DNA of 64,000 nt from Lepas anatifera (Eukaryota > Arthropoda > Thecostraca > Lepadidae), in the NCBI GenBank assembly GCA_034440635.1, contig JAOTON010002128.1, positions 124,001 through 188,000 on the forward strand, given 5' to 3'. The position numbers were made by a program, and so were the translations under genes. Below the pieces are notes generated by a model. The model did no database searches, was not told the origin of the DNA, and saw nothing but the letters and a program-made list of their open reading frames with translations. The stretch's first letter is position 1; every line of letters starts with the position of its first letter. This document shows positions 10,266-22,599 of this stretch, piece after piece.

Positions 10266-12192
10266 CGCAAAAGCGCTTGTCACGTTAGTGAACATTTAAT
10301 GGTTCATGATTTGTTGCCAGATCGTCATTGGTCCGGCCGGATTTTATCCTATTTCAAAAGCTACACTTGCTCGCAAAAACATACTTCAAAACGTGTGTAA
10401 TGGTGATCATTAGATGCTGACGGCTGAAATGAAATATTCATATTTGCTCTGGTAATTTGTGAAGAGATACATTTACATAAGAAGAATTCATAGATACCAC
10501 TCTTCTTCGAACCCTAGCTAATCTGCAACGAAACCTTCACAAGTTCACACTTGGATCGACGTTTAATGGGTATGGCCTGAAGACCCAAATGGTTCCCTCC
10601 TGCACAGAAATAAAAATACGTATATATAGAAATGATAACTTTTTACCATGAAATATCCGTACGCTTCACCGTTAATCTCAGCTTTGTGGCTGATACGCCG
10701 GCAGATAGCGATGACGAGTCGTGGGAAATGTCCCAAACCACGCGCGTGCATTTTTTTACAAAGCTGGATAACCTATTAGCATGATGTAAAATCTCATCGC
10801 AGTGAGATTTTACAGCAAGGAATGGCTTTATCTAAGGACTTCAGCTGAATCATGTGACCAAGTTATTGGCACTTGTGATAACACCCCTGCTAACATATTT
10901 CGGGGGAGACATATTAGCTTGCCGTCACGTGACTGGGAAGCCTGTCACAAAGGCTTTTATCATGAGGTTAGATACCTCACTTTGTAACACCCTGTTGCAA
11001 TAGACAAGAAATGTCACTGCAAAGCCATAACGGGATGAAAAAACTATATGAGATTTAAACTGAAAACCATTCTTGACGACAAAATCGTGGGCAGGGTCAA
11101 ATCGATTCAAAGTGGCATGAGCGTTGTCACGGGGGGAAGGACAAAGAGGACCAGCCCCTTACATTTCGTCCATAAAATTTACCATCTCAGGCGGGTTCCA
11201 ACTAGACTCAAAACTATCAGCAACCATGATCGGAAGGGTACAAAGAGCACAAATAGGATGAGGGGATAGTTCGTCCCAGCGAGGACTTGAGTTTCACGAA
11301 CGTTCCCCGCCAACATTTTTGCCGTTGGCGGGATTCTTGCACGTGCTAAGTAGGCTAGAAGCGAGACCTGGCCTGAACACTCTCAAACCAAAACAGATGA
11401 TCACCCTGCACCAATAAATTTTGCAACCAGAGATTTTGGAAAGCAGGCAACCCACGCATCAGCTTTAAACGACCTCATACCGATATAAGCATATTTGAAA
11501 CAAACTGGAACTGACATGACCCTACATTCTAGGACAGTAAGCACTTCTTTCGTGAACAGATTCTGGACAGCATAATGCGAGATCAATCCACTGTCTGGTT
11601 TCCACTAACGTAATTAAAAACAAATATTGTAGGACCGATGCAAACCTCTAAAGCCCATTTTATGATTCCAGTACGAGAAGATTCGAGACAACACAGTGGG
11701 AGAGGGCAATCATCTCCACTCTCAGCTAGACGAGGGGCCATCTTCAAACCGCTTGGGTCTGGCTCGGACCGGGACTGAAGGAAAAGGTGCCAATTCTACC
11801 AAGAAGTTAGGTTTTGTTACCAGTCCTCAACCAACTGTCTTGAGCCTCTAACACGTGTGTGCGTCACGATCTCGGCGATTTTCCAAAGTCTCTCCACTAA
11901 TCTCCTTGCTTTCCAAACGCAGTACACCCCTCCATTACCTGGTCTCCCCTGGACCGGTGTTCGGTCTCCGTCCTCAACTGTTCAATTCCTCAATTCAAGA
12001 TAATTGGAGATTTAAGGAAAATACCAGCTTGTTACGAAATAAATGAGAACATATTGTCATAAAGGCTCACTGCATTCAGTTCATAAACGAAAGGCATCAG
12101 TCACAACTGGACCGATCAAAAGGCTTGTTATTTTTTCAGGTATTTCAATATTTCTGGAAAAAGAGAAGCAGAAAACGTTACATCACCGAACT
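10266..12192. other. No gene recognised
   Basis: Contains one perfect CGTGGGAA (10720-10727), the Su(H)/CSL consensus, about 1.6 kb upstream of the bHLH exon on its strand. A short perfect hairpin, CCCGCCAAC..GTTGGCGGG, lies at 11306-11332 (9-bp stem, 9-nt loop). No exon could be supported. Confidence 0.4.
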
Positions 12193-12200
12193 GAGCCAAA

Positions 12201-12353
12201 CAGTGCCGGATACAAGGAGGGGAGGGGGCGCTCAAGCGCATTCTCGAAATGGCAGTCTTTGGTGACTGTATAGCGGGAGGCTTTCCGAGGCTGTGGCGGG
12301 GGTGGTTCAAGCCCTCTAGTCCCCCACGATATGAAGTTCTGGACCCGCCACTG
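12201..12353. mobile_element. hAT-type MITE, 153 bp, perfect TSD
   Basis: The left end CAGTGCCGGATACAAGG and right end TCTGGACCCGCCACTG are imperfect inverted repeats. They are flanked by the octamer GAGCCAAA at 12193-12200 and 12354-12361. The interior is G-rich and non-coding. It is related to the element at 22051-22201 (GGCGGATACAAGG, 'CTCAAGC..TCTCGAAA'). Confidence 0.93.
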
Positions 12354-12361
12354 GAGCCAAA

Positions 12362-15300
12362 TAACTCAAAGCGCGAGGTACAAAAAAATCAGCTTCTCGT
12401 GTTGTAATAACATATTCTCATATTTTCATCCAATTTTGCGTGATAGAGTGCCATAAATGGGGTTGAAACAACGTGGAGTTATCATTCCCTTCCAATTAGA
12501 CAGGAGTGTTGCCACCGACAAAACAGGATCAGTGGCGTTCAACCCCCTCCCCCATCGACAAAAAAAACTACTCAATCTGAAAACTAAAAAATATTCTTCG
12601 TCGAGCTAGTCTTTAGATTTCGATCATGCTGACTGCTTAACTTTCGCAGTTTCCAAAATACCCAACTCAACAAAATATCGACGTTTTTTATGAAGTATGT
12701 TTTAATCAACAGTCATATCAACCAGAAACCGATGGAAGCACCACCTTTTGTTTTGACGCCTTTACTACATGCTACATAATTGTACAATTCAACAGCAATT
12801 GCCTACCGATAGCACGTGACATTCCGACAAAAACTCCGCCTGGACGATAGACGTCACCGAAAATAACACCAACCGCAGACGACGCCGATTAACCGCAAGC
12901 ACCCCACAAACCCACCGTTCGTCGCCGCGTCATGATTTAGTGCGATGGTTTCGGGTGAGTGGGCTTAACCCGTGAAAACCGCTTCATCACCATCCTCAGG
13001 TGAACAGAGGATGGAACGAACACGCTCCTCTTCAGTCTTATTCCCACACCCGATGCTCGACCTCAAGCGACCGTTGGAAATTACACACTGGCGACCTCGC
13101 GTGATTACTAAGTGAGGAATAGGTCACAAATATCAGCTGACACTAGTTTTGTACAGCTAAGATGGTTATAAAATTGACCTGTGGAAGAACGGCTAAGCTA
13201 CGACCAGAGGTGGCATCGGCACTTGGCGGTGAGGTTATCCGAGATTGAATACATTTTGCATTGATGCGCATATATTTTGACCAGAGTTGCAGTGTCGACC
13301 AAGAACGCCCCACTGGGTCTGGACAAACATGTAGAAAATATTTACTTAAGCACTGAATTTGGAAATGTATTGAGCACGGCAGCAGTCTTGCAGAAATTAT
13401 TCACGAAGTCAATGTCGACTTGAACACTAAGTTGTCTCCTACACTGGACTTTGTTTTGGTAGTTAATCCCACCATAAAACATATCTACACCCTTAGCCTT
13501 TTATTGAAATTTATTTCATATGACCATACTCTTTTTACTTTTTTCTCTCTTTTTCTCTTTTACTCTTTTATACTCTTTTTGAAAGAGTACTGGGAGAACC
13601 TTTCAGGTGCCGATGTCCCCCGCAGGCCGATCAGGACTCGAAAACTGTCTCCGCAGCTAATTCTTTTAAGGTGAAGACAGGAAAAAAATTATCACCAGGT
13701 GTGTGTCTTTATATTTCTTCCGGGTATTCCAGCACCCCACTAAATTGTCCATGGTCTCCATCCTGGATTTTTACGCATTGAATCAGTGGAGCTTTTGTGA
13801 CTTTGGGACTAGAGTTAGCGACGCCAAATGACCCGGAGCTTGGTCCGTCGATAAACAACCCCACCCCTTCTTCTCTCAAAATATTTTGGGGGTTGCAGAG
13901 TCCAGCTGATGAGGATTAGAATGGTCGTCTTTGGAACATCATACTGTTTTTAATGACAGCGGATTCTAAACTAACATGCCACCAGATGACAAAACGTCAT
14001 TTCATACCAAGCCTGGAGAAGAGCGCCAGAGATATAACCAGCCTCCATTCTGAGATACTTCGCAAAAATATGGGAGAAAAAACTTCAGTCATTTCCATCG
14101 GACGTGTTACATGATTCTACACTATTACCCACGTGGTCATAACTGGTGCATTGCAGAGGCTGATTGGTGAATTATGAAATCATGGTGAATTAGAAAGTCA
14201 TGAAGACTGGCAACAGCCCGCCCAACACCTGACGACGAACGAAATAACAAGAACCATATTGACATGTCTTCAATCTCCAAGAGTTCTTCCTCATTAACCT
14301 CGCTTACCATGATCCTTATCACCATGGACAGCATATAATCAGGCCCCAGGCCCAGCGTCATCACCAAGCGAACGTGGCTACTACAGGGGACTACCAGTCG
14401 AGCTCGCTCTACCTGACTGAAAAGTGAGCCATCATGCGCTCCACCAACTGCTTGCACATCCCCAGGTCTGCGTGGGGCAGGGCACGGGACAGGGGGTGTG
14501 GAATAGAATGGAATACAGTTTCCAGGTCTTATTGAGGACGGGAAAACATATAACGTGTTTTTAAGTGATGACAAGCGCAACAGGATAGGGCCACTTCGTG
14601 GATATACATTTCTTGACAGTATGAGGCGATACAGACCGGAATGGGATGGATGGTGAAACTGTGCCCCACGCTGAGCTCTGGCTCCCGGACTGACTCTCCG
14701 CGCAGCAAACGGCGCCTTCAGCCGAAACGTGATAGTTTGCAAACAGACGACTCTGTCATTACTGTAACCACGCAAACTGGTGGTGTCAAGAGTATCAGTC
14801 CCTTATCCCTCGTTCCTTGTGCTTAAATTCATATAGAAAAACATACAGGTTTTCCATAAATCAGTAGACTGCATTTCATATATACCAATGGTCAACTTAT
14901 TCAGGTTTGTCTCTCGGGCAGAACAATCTGACCGTTCTTTTCAAATTCAAACAATGGCTCAACGCCGAGCACTATCGATACATGGACACACCAAGACAAG
15001 GTAAAAACCCACGGGCGGGTCTAAGGTGGGACAATTGGGCCATGGCCGCTCCGATAAATCGTGGCCAAACTTTCAAATAATAACGTTTAGACATGTTTCA
15101 ACCACTTCATCTCTTCCCCCTCCCACTGTCTGCTTTGATCCGCCTCTGATGCCGCTCTCCAGCCAGACAACAGCTGTAACAGTACAACCAACACCTGATA
15201 CGAGCCAATTTGGTTCTCACCCTTGTGAGCTGATCTCCACCGCTTCGAATGTCAGACTTAGCAGCCTAACTCACAGCTTAGCACCTGCCGGCGGGACAGC

Positions 15301-17363
15301 AGGGCCAGACGGGGCCGGTACGGTCATATGTCGGAAGTCGGCGCACGAAGGAAACCTGACAGAACCCGAAAGCCGGGGACAGGCAGATTTAAAATCCGAC
15401 AGCATGTGATTAAAAAGACCCAATCCTGCCGGACAATGGATAATAAACTAAAATCCGTGCGTGGACAAAAATACCGACACGAATCAGATGACACTACAAT
15501 TACTGCTCACCTGCTGCAAGATCCTCGCGCGGTCAGATACAATCAATAACTTTTCTACGAAGGATGCCCTACCAAATCCACCCGCAAGAGGCGTGACTAC
15601 CACATTAGGCCAGCACCGGATTCGAAATCCGATCGGATCCAGCGGGATTATCCGGAATATTTTGAAATACGGTCGGAGGGAATTTTCATTGGGAAAGTCT
15701 GGATATAGTTGATGGACAAGAAAACAAAATTCGCAAGACCAAGTGTTTCTTTTTTCTTTTATTTTCAGGACCAAATACGCTTTTATCGATACATGTCCGT
15801 GTATGGAACACGAAATCTCAGGTCATGATCAAAATGAAAACTGACAAGTGGCATAAACGTTTCTGTTTTATACTCACAGCACACAAAGAGCAGTGGCAGA
15901 CTCCAGTCCCAAAACTAAAATACATATCTTGGTAGACAGCATACTCCAGAGATTCGCGACAAAACAATCATTGAACCACGTCTTCGCTGCAACGTTTGAA
16001 TCAATATAATTATAAAAATGCAATAATGTAGTAATTGTAATAATTGTAACAATCTCCATTTGACTATATGGGCTATACGGTTCATCCCCCTCCCAAAAAC
16101 TCTCAAAGATGTGTAGCTTCCTCATTAACAGGTGTGTCTGATTCCCCATATCGTGGATTGGCGCCCCGTGATTCTTGGTCAAGTAAAATCCTAGACTCAT
16201 CACTGTTGCTGAGTGTTAAACACTGGGTTTGAAGATGGATAAGAGCGTATCAAGTGTTGAATGGCTTTTTACGGTGTGCCACAATACTACGAATGCGTGC
16301 TTATGATATCATAAGAGATGCCCCTAAAGTTCACAGTCACCCTTTGTAAGATTACATTTGCGGCGTATCTGAGTAGATTTTGGCTTCGCCCATGCTCTCC
16401 CATCAACACCCATCCACGCAGGATCTACAGGAGTGCAATCATTAATCTTTCACCAGCCCCCACTGACAGACCGTTGACGAAATTCCTGTCCAATCAACAT
16501 AGGTGTTTCTGCCCGTCCATCTGTCATATGACGGCGATCTGACAGCGGGCAGCGGTGTCAACACTAAACAGTAACGGAGGCTGACAGCCGGCCGCTGCCT
16601 ATCATGACCGATCGCGCTGTCGGCTGACTTCCGGTGCCGGCTGGCAGGCGCAGCACGCGGCGAGGTTAGGGTCAGAGGGCACAGCTGGGTCAGGGATCAA
16701 GGATCGTGCCTGCTGCTAACGGCCGACGCGTGGTTCCTCATGGGTTCAATGCAGAGGGACGATGTGGTTCGAGAGCTGGACGGGCTCTTTAATTGTACCA
16801 GGCGTTTCAATTGGACACGCCCGCTGAACGATGTTCGTCGACGCTTAGTTTTGGTGAAGCATAGCAATGAACCTCAGACAGTACATTGGAAAATTAAGGA
16901 CCATGTTCATCCCAGAAGATGGGAAATAAGTGTGCCCTGAGCCCTCCCTGGCTTTTCTGCGGGCCTTGTTGTGTTCCTGAAGTGTGGATGGGATGTTAAG
17001 TCTGATAGGGAAGTATCATTATGTCGACAGACATTGTTTTCAAAACGGCATAGAATATTGACCACTGAATACGTTCTGCCCTCCTGCATTAAAGGCAATA
17101 GACAACCTTAACAAAATTCTAAGGACTACTTATGGGCAAATAATCGAAAGAAAAACAGGAAATGACACTTTATTTCCACCAGGGGCCAAAAATTGCTTTG
17201 TGTGTCACCATTGACATTTCAAACCATAAATGTGGCCGCTATTGCACGTTTTGCGTTAGTCGGACACCAACGGACACTCCTACACCACTCTAGTTGTTGA
17301 AAAACATTGTGGGTCAAATCACAGGTGCCAATCTCGGTGATTTGTTCCCGTATTTGTCTGGAG
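12362..17363. other. 5 kb without a recognisable gene
   Basis: Mostly unique DNA. A 212-codon open frame on the minus strand (14137-14775) shows no domain, and other frames read as well or better in places. GC-rich sections occur at 12830-13110, 14640-14720 and 16500-16760. The last has several TGACAGC/GCTGTC motifs (TALE-homeodomain-like) and no coding potential I can support. I found no transposon with defined ends. Confidence 0.4.
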
Positions 17364-17371
17364 AAAACATG

Positions 17372-17565
17372 TAGGGGCGCCACCACGGAATTTTTGCAGG
17401 GGGGACGGACCCGGGCTGGTGCTGACTGGGGGAGGCGAATTTTGAGCATATTTGGTACCTGACAGCATTAATGACGATGAGCCCAAAAATTTGGGGAGGA
17501 CGTCCCCTCTGGTTGGCCAACAGAGGGGACGCGTCTCCCCCCCCCCCCCGCTTTCGGCGCCCATG
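17372..17565. mobile_element. hAT-type MITE (GGGCGCC family), perfect TSD
   Basis: The ends TAGGGGCGCC and GGCGCCCATG are flanked by the octamer AAAACATG at 17364-17371 and 17566-17573. The interior carries the family phrase GACGGACCCGGGCTGGTGCTGAC, then AATTTTGAGCATAT, ACCTGACAGCATTAAT and a C-run. Copies lie at 21523-21686 and, inverted, at 42863-43043. A diverged relative is near 45469-45717. Confidence 0.93.
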
Positions 17566-17573
17566 AAAACATG

Positions 17574-18767
17574 TCTGCTATTTTTTGTCACCTTGCCCAT
17601 CTTGGGCTGTCACAATTTAAAATGACAAAATGGCAGGTTTTTTACTCCTGTTTTCCACCTTCAATCACTTAAAACAAAAATGTCGCCTCTTTTCTTACTA
17701 TCACCTAAACATCGCGAGTAATAATGAAACTGAGCGCAGCTGGACCCTTACGGCATGTACCGTTGCAAAAGCCATAGCCTTCATTAACATTTATTACCTG
17801 ATATGCCAGATGGAAAAAGATCTCATGTGAATCTCATGGTTTGAATTACGACTGTATGGCCGTTTATTTTGATTTTAGCGCAGTCCGGAAATTAAACAGA
17901 GAGCTTTGCGTAAAAGGAAATATGCCTATTGTGGTTTCAGACGTGCTCAACAAAACAGTTAGCTCAGCTTAAAACCCATTTTAAAAGTGGGATGCTCCCT
18001 TTAAATCGGGCGCTCTGCTTTTTATCTCATAGCGTCACCACTAAAAATGAATTTCTTTGTTCTAGTTTATTTTTTTATAATTGGAAAACATATATTTAAT
18101 GATTTCCTCGTCTTGACCTTTAACTCTCTTTCATTGATTAAAATTATTTGCGCCATAGATGATATTATACCTCTGTTTACATTAGAATTGCCGATTTTAT
18201 GTTCTCCATGATAACAGTCATTAACTATTCAACCAGACAATCTCACATTTACGACCCTTATGTGGTCGTAAACGTGAGATCGGTATTTCATGCGAGATTG
18301 GTTTATAGGTCGCCAGGTATCCCCCACTGATTAAACAGTGGAACTAAATACAAAATTGTGTTCCATTTTGTTTTATCGCCTTGATGGCTAATCTTTTCCG
18401 ATTTTGATCAAAAACTTCGTAGTTTTGCTACAACAGCGTTTATATATCAAATTCTCTCTGACATTCTCGTCACAAGCATAGATGCCTAAACTTGTATTCG
18501 GCTTCAATCATTTTCGAGGAATTCCCTTCCCTACTGCCGTCCGTTCCACCGTGGTGTGTATATGTACATACATACAATGTGCACAAACATGAACGACGAG
18601 AACACTTGAAAGTCAATACATTATGAGAAAAGCAAGCTTTATTTTCATCTTCTGAAATACTTTGAAGCAGCGCGAGGTCGTTTTCCAAAAACTTGCGGCT
18701 GGCGAGGTGGCCAATTCTGGATAGGCTTGCCTAATTATGAATATTATGTGTCTCTTTGCCTACCATT
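17574..18767. other. AT-rich DNA; one hairpin at 18241-18279
   Basis: No gene recognised. At 18241-18256 and 18264-18279 the sequence forms a 16-bp stem (TCTCACATTTACGACC with its complement, one mismatch) around a 7-nt loop. The stem is too short and isolated to call a microRNA precursor. Confidence 0.5.
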
Positions 18768-18769
18768 GG

Positions 18770-18960
18770 TGGATCCAGGAGCAAATTTTGGAAGGGGCCA
18801 AACCAGCATTTTTGTGGGGGGGGGAGGGGCAAATTGTAGAAAAATCGCGAACACATAGTACTTCTTAAGAAAAACAGCTAAACAAAAGATCCTATTTTAG
18901 GCTTTGGAAGGGGTCACGACCCCTTTGGCCCCCTTTGAATCCGCAGAGTTGACTACACTA
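18770..18960. mobile_element. Degraded hAT-type MITE (GGTGGATCCAGGA)
   Basis: It starts with GGTGGATCCAGGAGCAAATTT and ends near CCCCTTTGAATCCGC. Its interior has a G-run and GGGGTCACGACCCC. No target duplication is preserved, so the exact ends are uncertain. Confidence 0.55.
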
Positions 18961-20540
18961 GGCATGATATAGTAAGATCAAATTATATGTATGTCTAAAC
19001 ATGCCTATATGATGTGGTTCAAACGAGAGCTTATATATTTAACCATAAATGCACCATGCGCTTGTAATTCGACAGATTCCAATCCAATTGGCTTTAAACA
19101 CGCTAATTCAACCGTTCGTTGGGACATACATGATAAAAATATGATAAGGTAAGAAAAAAAACGCTAAATATATTATGCCCTTCTTGCTCAGAAACTTTCA
19201 AACCCGGCATGTCAGAACAGGGTGTATGAAAACATCGGTGAGGCAGACAAGCTCCTCCACAAGCTTTGTTGGAGGATCCTGTTCATGTTTTTCGCATAAG
19301 AGGTCCTATTCGATGAAAAATATATGAGCAGAGATATGTACGCGTGTAAATGCTCAAGTAGAACTGAAAGAAAAAAACTCATGCTCAAGTGCCAACGCCT
19401 TAAAGTAGAAGCCCCAAACCTTTAATTCCACTAGAGGTAGGTACCAATTTAGGTAGAATAAACAATAAGAGAAGGTAATCTGTTACCTCCATGAAAAACC
19501 CCGAACAACTGCCGGGAGCATTAGTTAATTCCACTTGCCCGATTCCGTCAAATCAAATCCGATCATCTTCGATACCTCCACCGCCATTTGACGTATCCTC
19601 TATGGCAGGCCCTTCAAAAGAGGCCGGTAGGAAAGAAACGCTACCTGTGGTTTGAGCCGACAGTCGAATCACCAACCGCAAAATCTATCACAGATCATTG
19701 CTATCGAGCACAGATAAATTGCTATAAGCGCTTTGGTTTGGATACCGTCGGAGCATGCTTTTAAATTAGCGGGCTTCAGCGAGGGGATGAGAGAAAGAGA
19801 GAAAATAAAAACGAGAGAGAGAGAGCCTCTGAAAAGTAGCAAGAAAGAATCGTGGACGAGTCTATTGATTGGGTTTTAACGACACGTCAACTGCCTAGAT
19901 ATTAAGCGTCCGAAGGGGAGACGGTGATAGCCTGTATTGGATTATGATTATCGATATTCGCAAATCTAAAGAGAATACGGTATCGTCGAAGGTAATGCCC
20001 ATAATCGTTGTCAATAAGTTATCGAAGCGCCCACTACTGGAAGTTTAGATAGGTGTGCTTAATTTAAGTGTTTGAGACGGATGGCCATCCCGCAGATCCG
20101 GATCTGGGGTTGCAGGGAGTGTGCCCTGAACCCACACGCCTGCGCGACTACTCGTGATACATCCAGGCCTGATCTGGAGCTTTGGTCCACTGGTTCCCGC
20201 TCGGTGAGTCATTTCTGTCACCCGTCCTAACGTGGATATGTGAAGTATAAACTGTGAACGTTACACTTACAGGATTTTGATAGGACTCGCATTCGTACAG
20301 GCTGTGACATAAACCTAATGATGAATACACGTATACTAACATTCACTCCTTGGACCTGATACGAGTTGCACCATTGCAAACTAGTTTTGCTTAACAGGAT
20401 CAACCGATAAATTTGAGCAAATTAGCGTTGTTTCTATAAAGACATATTTCAGAGCGGGGCGAGGCTTCGTATGATCGCGGCAAAGGGGCAATCGTCACAG
20501 GAGTGTCAGGAACCACAATCTTAGTCTCACCTCGAGTCCG
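18961..20540. other. No gene; possible old SINE stub at 19871-19905
   Basis: On the minus strand, 19871-19905 reads GGCAGTTGACGTGTCGTTAAAACCC, resembling the SINE 3' end in diverged form with no clear target duplication. A GA-rich simple repeat lies at about 19785-19830. No exon was recognised. Confidence 0.45.
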
Positions 20541-20547
20541 CCACGGC

Positions 20548-20712
20548 CAGTCGCGGATCCAGGACTTCATTGTGGGGGAGGGGGACTAGGGGGCTCGAAC
20601 TTCCCCCGCCATTGCTTCAGAACAGCCTCCGGCAATGTACGAAATATATACGCTCAGACATTTCTGGGGGGAGTGAGCTCCCAGTGCCAGTCCCCCCTTC
20701 TATCCGCCACTT
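20548..20712. mobile_element. hAT-type MITE, diverged
   Basis: The left end is CAGTCGCGGATCCAGGA and the right end TTCTATCCGCCACTT. Flanks GCCACGGC and GTCACGGT match at 6 of 8. The interior is G/C-run rich (GGGGGAGGGGGACTAGGGGG) and non-coding. Confidence 0.65.
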
Positions 20713-21514
20713 GTCACGGTCTTCAATTTCGGATTCATTCCAGGACGTCCCAATTTTTCTAAGGCAATGTCGGCCGATACTTAGGATAATTTTTGAACTC
20801 AGATCCATATCCGCGATTCACGTGTATTCTTGGCCAATTTTCTCCTTACATCGTTGAATTTAAGTTTTATCTGGGTATCCGGTCTGTGACGCACTTCAGG
20901 AGCTGAAATTTCCGTAAAATAAGTGTCTTTAGGACTCCATGGCAAAATGGCAGAAGAGTGGCATTGGCAAATAGGTATTCCGGTGCCGGAAATTTGGAAG
21001 ACATGTGGCCGCGTGGCCTCCTATCGTGGCCGAGATTCTCATCGCGAATTTTCGAGTTATCTAAGTATTTCTTTTACGACCTCGGAAAATTAAATGAGAA
21101 CAATTTGTCCGTAGGTTATCGTAAGATCTTCACCAGACACTTTTTGAACATGCTCATTATGTTAAATAAAAATGCCCAATGCTTATATGTGCTCCTAGTA
21201 GAAGGCGCTTTAGTCCTAGTGCAGTGCGAACGTGCGTCCGGAGCGGCAGTTACAGGTGGACCCGGGGTTGGATCCTGAGCCGCAGGCTCGGGATACTGAG
21301 CCCCGCGGCCACCCCAGATTTGTTCGGCCCCAAAACCATGGCGCAGGCAGGTACAATTCATAAAAAATATATCAGCCTTCCAAATGGCGCTCAAGTCAGT
21401 TCTCCAAATGAACAAACAAGACTTGGAAAAGATGCTTCAACATAAGCATTCCTAACGAAAACGCTCTTAACTATCTTACGAAAACGATTCAACTGGATCG
21501 ATCAGCGTCGTATT
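20713..21514. other. No gene recognised
   Basis: No exon, RNA gene or transposon end could be supported. Confidence 0.4.
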
Positions 21515-21522
21515 GTCGCTGC

Positions 21523-21686
21523 CAGGGGCGCCGCTACAGAATTTTCGCAGGGGGGACGGACCCGGGCTGGTGCTGACCGGGGGAGGCAAATTTTGAGCAT
21601 ATTCGGTACCTGACAGCATTAATTACGATTGGCCCCAAAATTTTTGTGGGGACGGCCCCCGTCCCCCCCCGCTTTCGGCGCCCATG
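21523..21686. mobile_element. hAT-type MITE (GGGCGCC family), perfect TSD
   Basis: The ends CAGGGGCGCC and GGCGCCCATG are flanked by GTCGCTGC at 21515-21522 and 21687-21694. It aligns with 17372-17565 over its whole length, lacking the internal 'CTCTGGTTGGCCAACAGAG' section present there. Confidence 0.94.
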
Positions 21687-21694
21687 GTCGCTGC

Positions 21695-22042
21695 CATGGC
21701 ATCAAGTATGCCATGTGTATGCCTGTGTCACTGAGTCCCGGACCACGCTGTCGCAGCGGGTTTCTGTGCAGTGTCAAATTACAGGCACGCCGTCTCACGT
21801 AGCACTGGCAAATGCAATCTAAGCCTGCATTCAGTAATGACACAGGTGTTCCAGCGACGCAACGAAATTCGGAGCGAAGCTCCGGCAGACATTTGCAAAC
21901 ACGAAAAACCCTGGGCGCTGGACCCATGGACTAGCTGTCCGGACCAGTTATTTTGACTGGCTGTCAGGAGTGCTGGTAGGTCAAAACTTGAACTTTAATA
22001 CGGTATGGTCATTTTGAAGTTGGGCCTTGTGATTCTTTGATA
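21695..22042. other. No gene recognised
   Basis: Short stretch between two MITEs with no supported feature. Confidence 0.4.
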
Positions 22043-22050
22043 CCTTGGGA

Positions 22051-22201
22051 GAGTGGCGGATACAAGGGGAGCTTGGACGCCTCAAGCCTCTCGAAACGTA
22101 TAAGAGCCTTTTGTTGTTACATAGTCGGAGCCTGATCAGAGGCAATGGCGGAGAAGGCTCCAGCCCCTAGCATCCCCCAAGAAGTCCTGGATCCGCCGTT
22201 G
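22051..22201. mobile_element. hAT-type MITE, 151 bp, aged TSD
   Basis: The ends GAGTGGCGGATACAAGG and CCTGGATCCGCCGTTG are imperfect inverted repeats. Flanks CCTTGGGA (22043-22050) and CCTCGGAA (22202-22209) match at 6 of 8. It is a relative of 12201-12353 and older by its ends and duplication. Confidence 0.8.
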
Positions 22202-22599
22202 CCTCGGAACCTTGTGGGTTTAGAAACAAAAACAGAGAAATGGTCCGACCATTACCGCAGGCAGAGCTGGATGTATGTCCAGAGGGTCCTGAATGTATTA
22301 ACTTTGACACGGTAATACAACCCCTATACTAACCCTACGGGAAGCAAAAACAATCCAGGTCCTCACCCTCCACTTCTTACCCATCTCCACCTGGCCCTAT
22401 GCATCTCACTAATTCTTACATTCCAGCATAGACATGGTCATTTCAGTGGGGATGCAGACACCGAACCTTTTAGCTTGATAGGGGCACAGGAAGGATTGAA
22501 ACTGCACTTGTTAATTTGCTCAGATTCAGCAATTTTCAGATTCGACAAACCACTGCACCCGACACTGCCACAGCGTACGAACAATTTCTCACCTTTTTG

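Noticed and set aside
10563..10751. Possible first exon of the bHLH gene (MHARGLGHFPRL.. ending at a GGTAAAAAG donor)
   Set aside because: The phase would fit the bHLH exon, but the peptide does not resemble HES N-termini and the donor is weak. No evidence links them.
14137..14775. 212-codon minus-strand open frame, the longest in the window
   Set aside because: No domain or family resemblance and no codon pattern I can support. In one part another frame reads more naturally: LGMCKQLVERMMAHFSVR at 14413-14467, preceded by a fine pyrimidine tract and CAG and followed by CAG|GTAGAG. That 55-nt segment could be a small exon, but no partner exon was found and the next acceptor-like site would leave an intron of only about 35 nt.
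18241..18279. Hairpin as a microRNA precursor
   Set aside because: The stem is only 16 bp with a 7-nt loop, and pairing does not continue outward.
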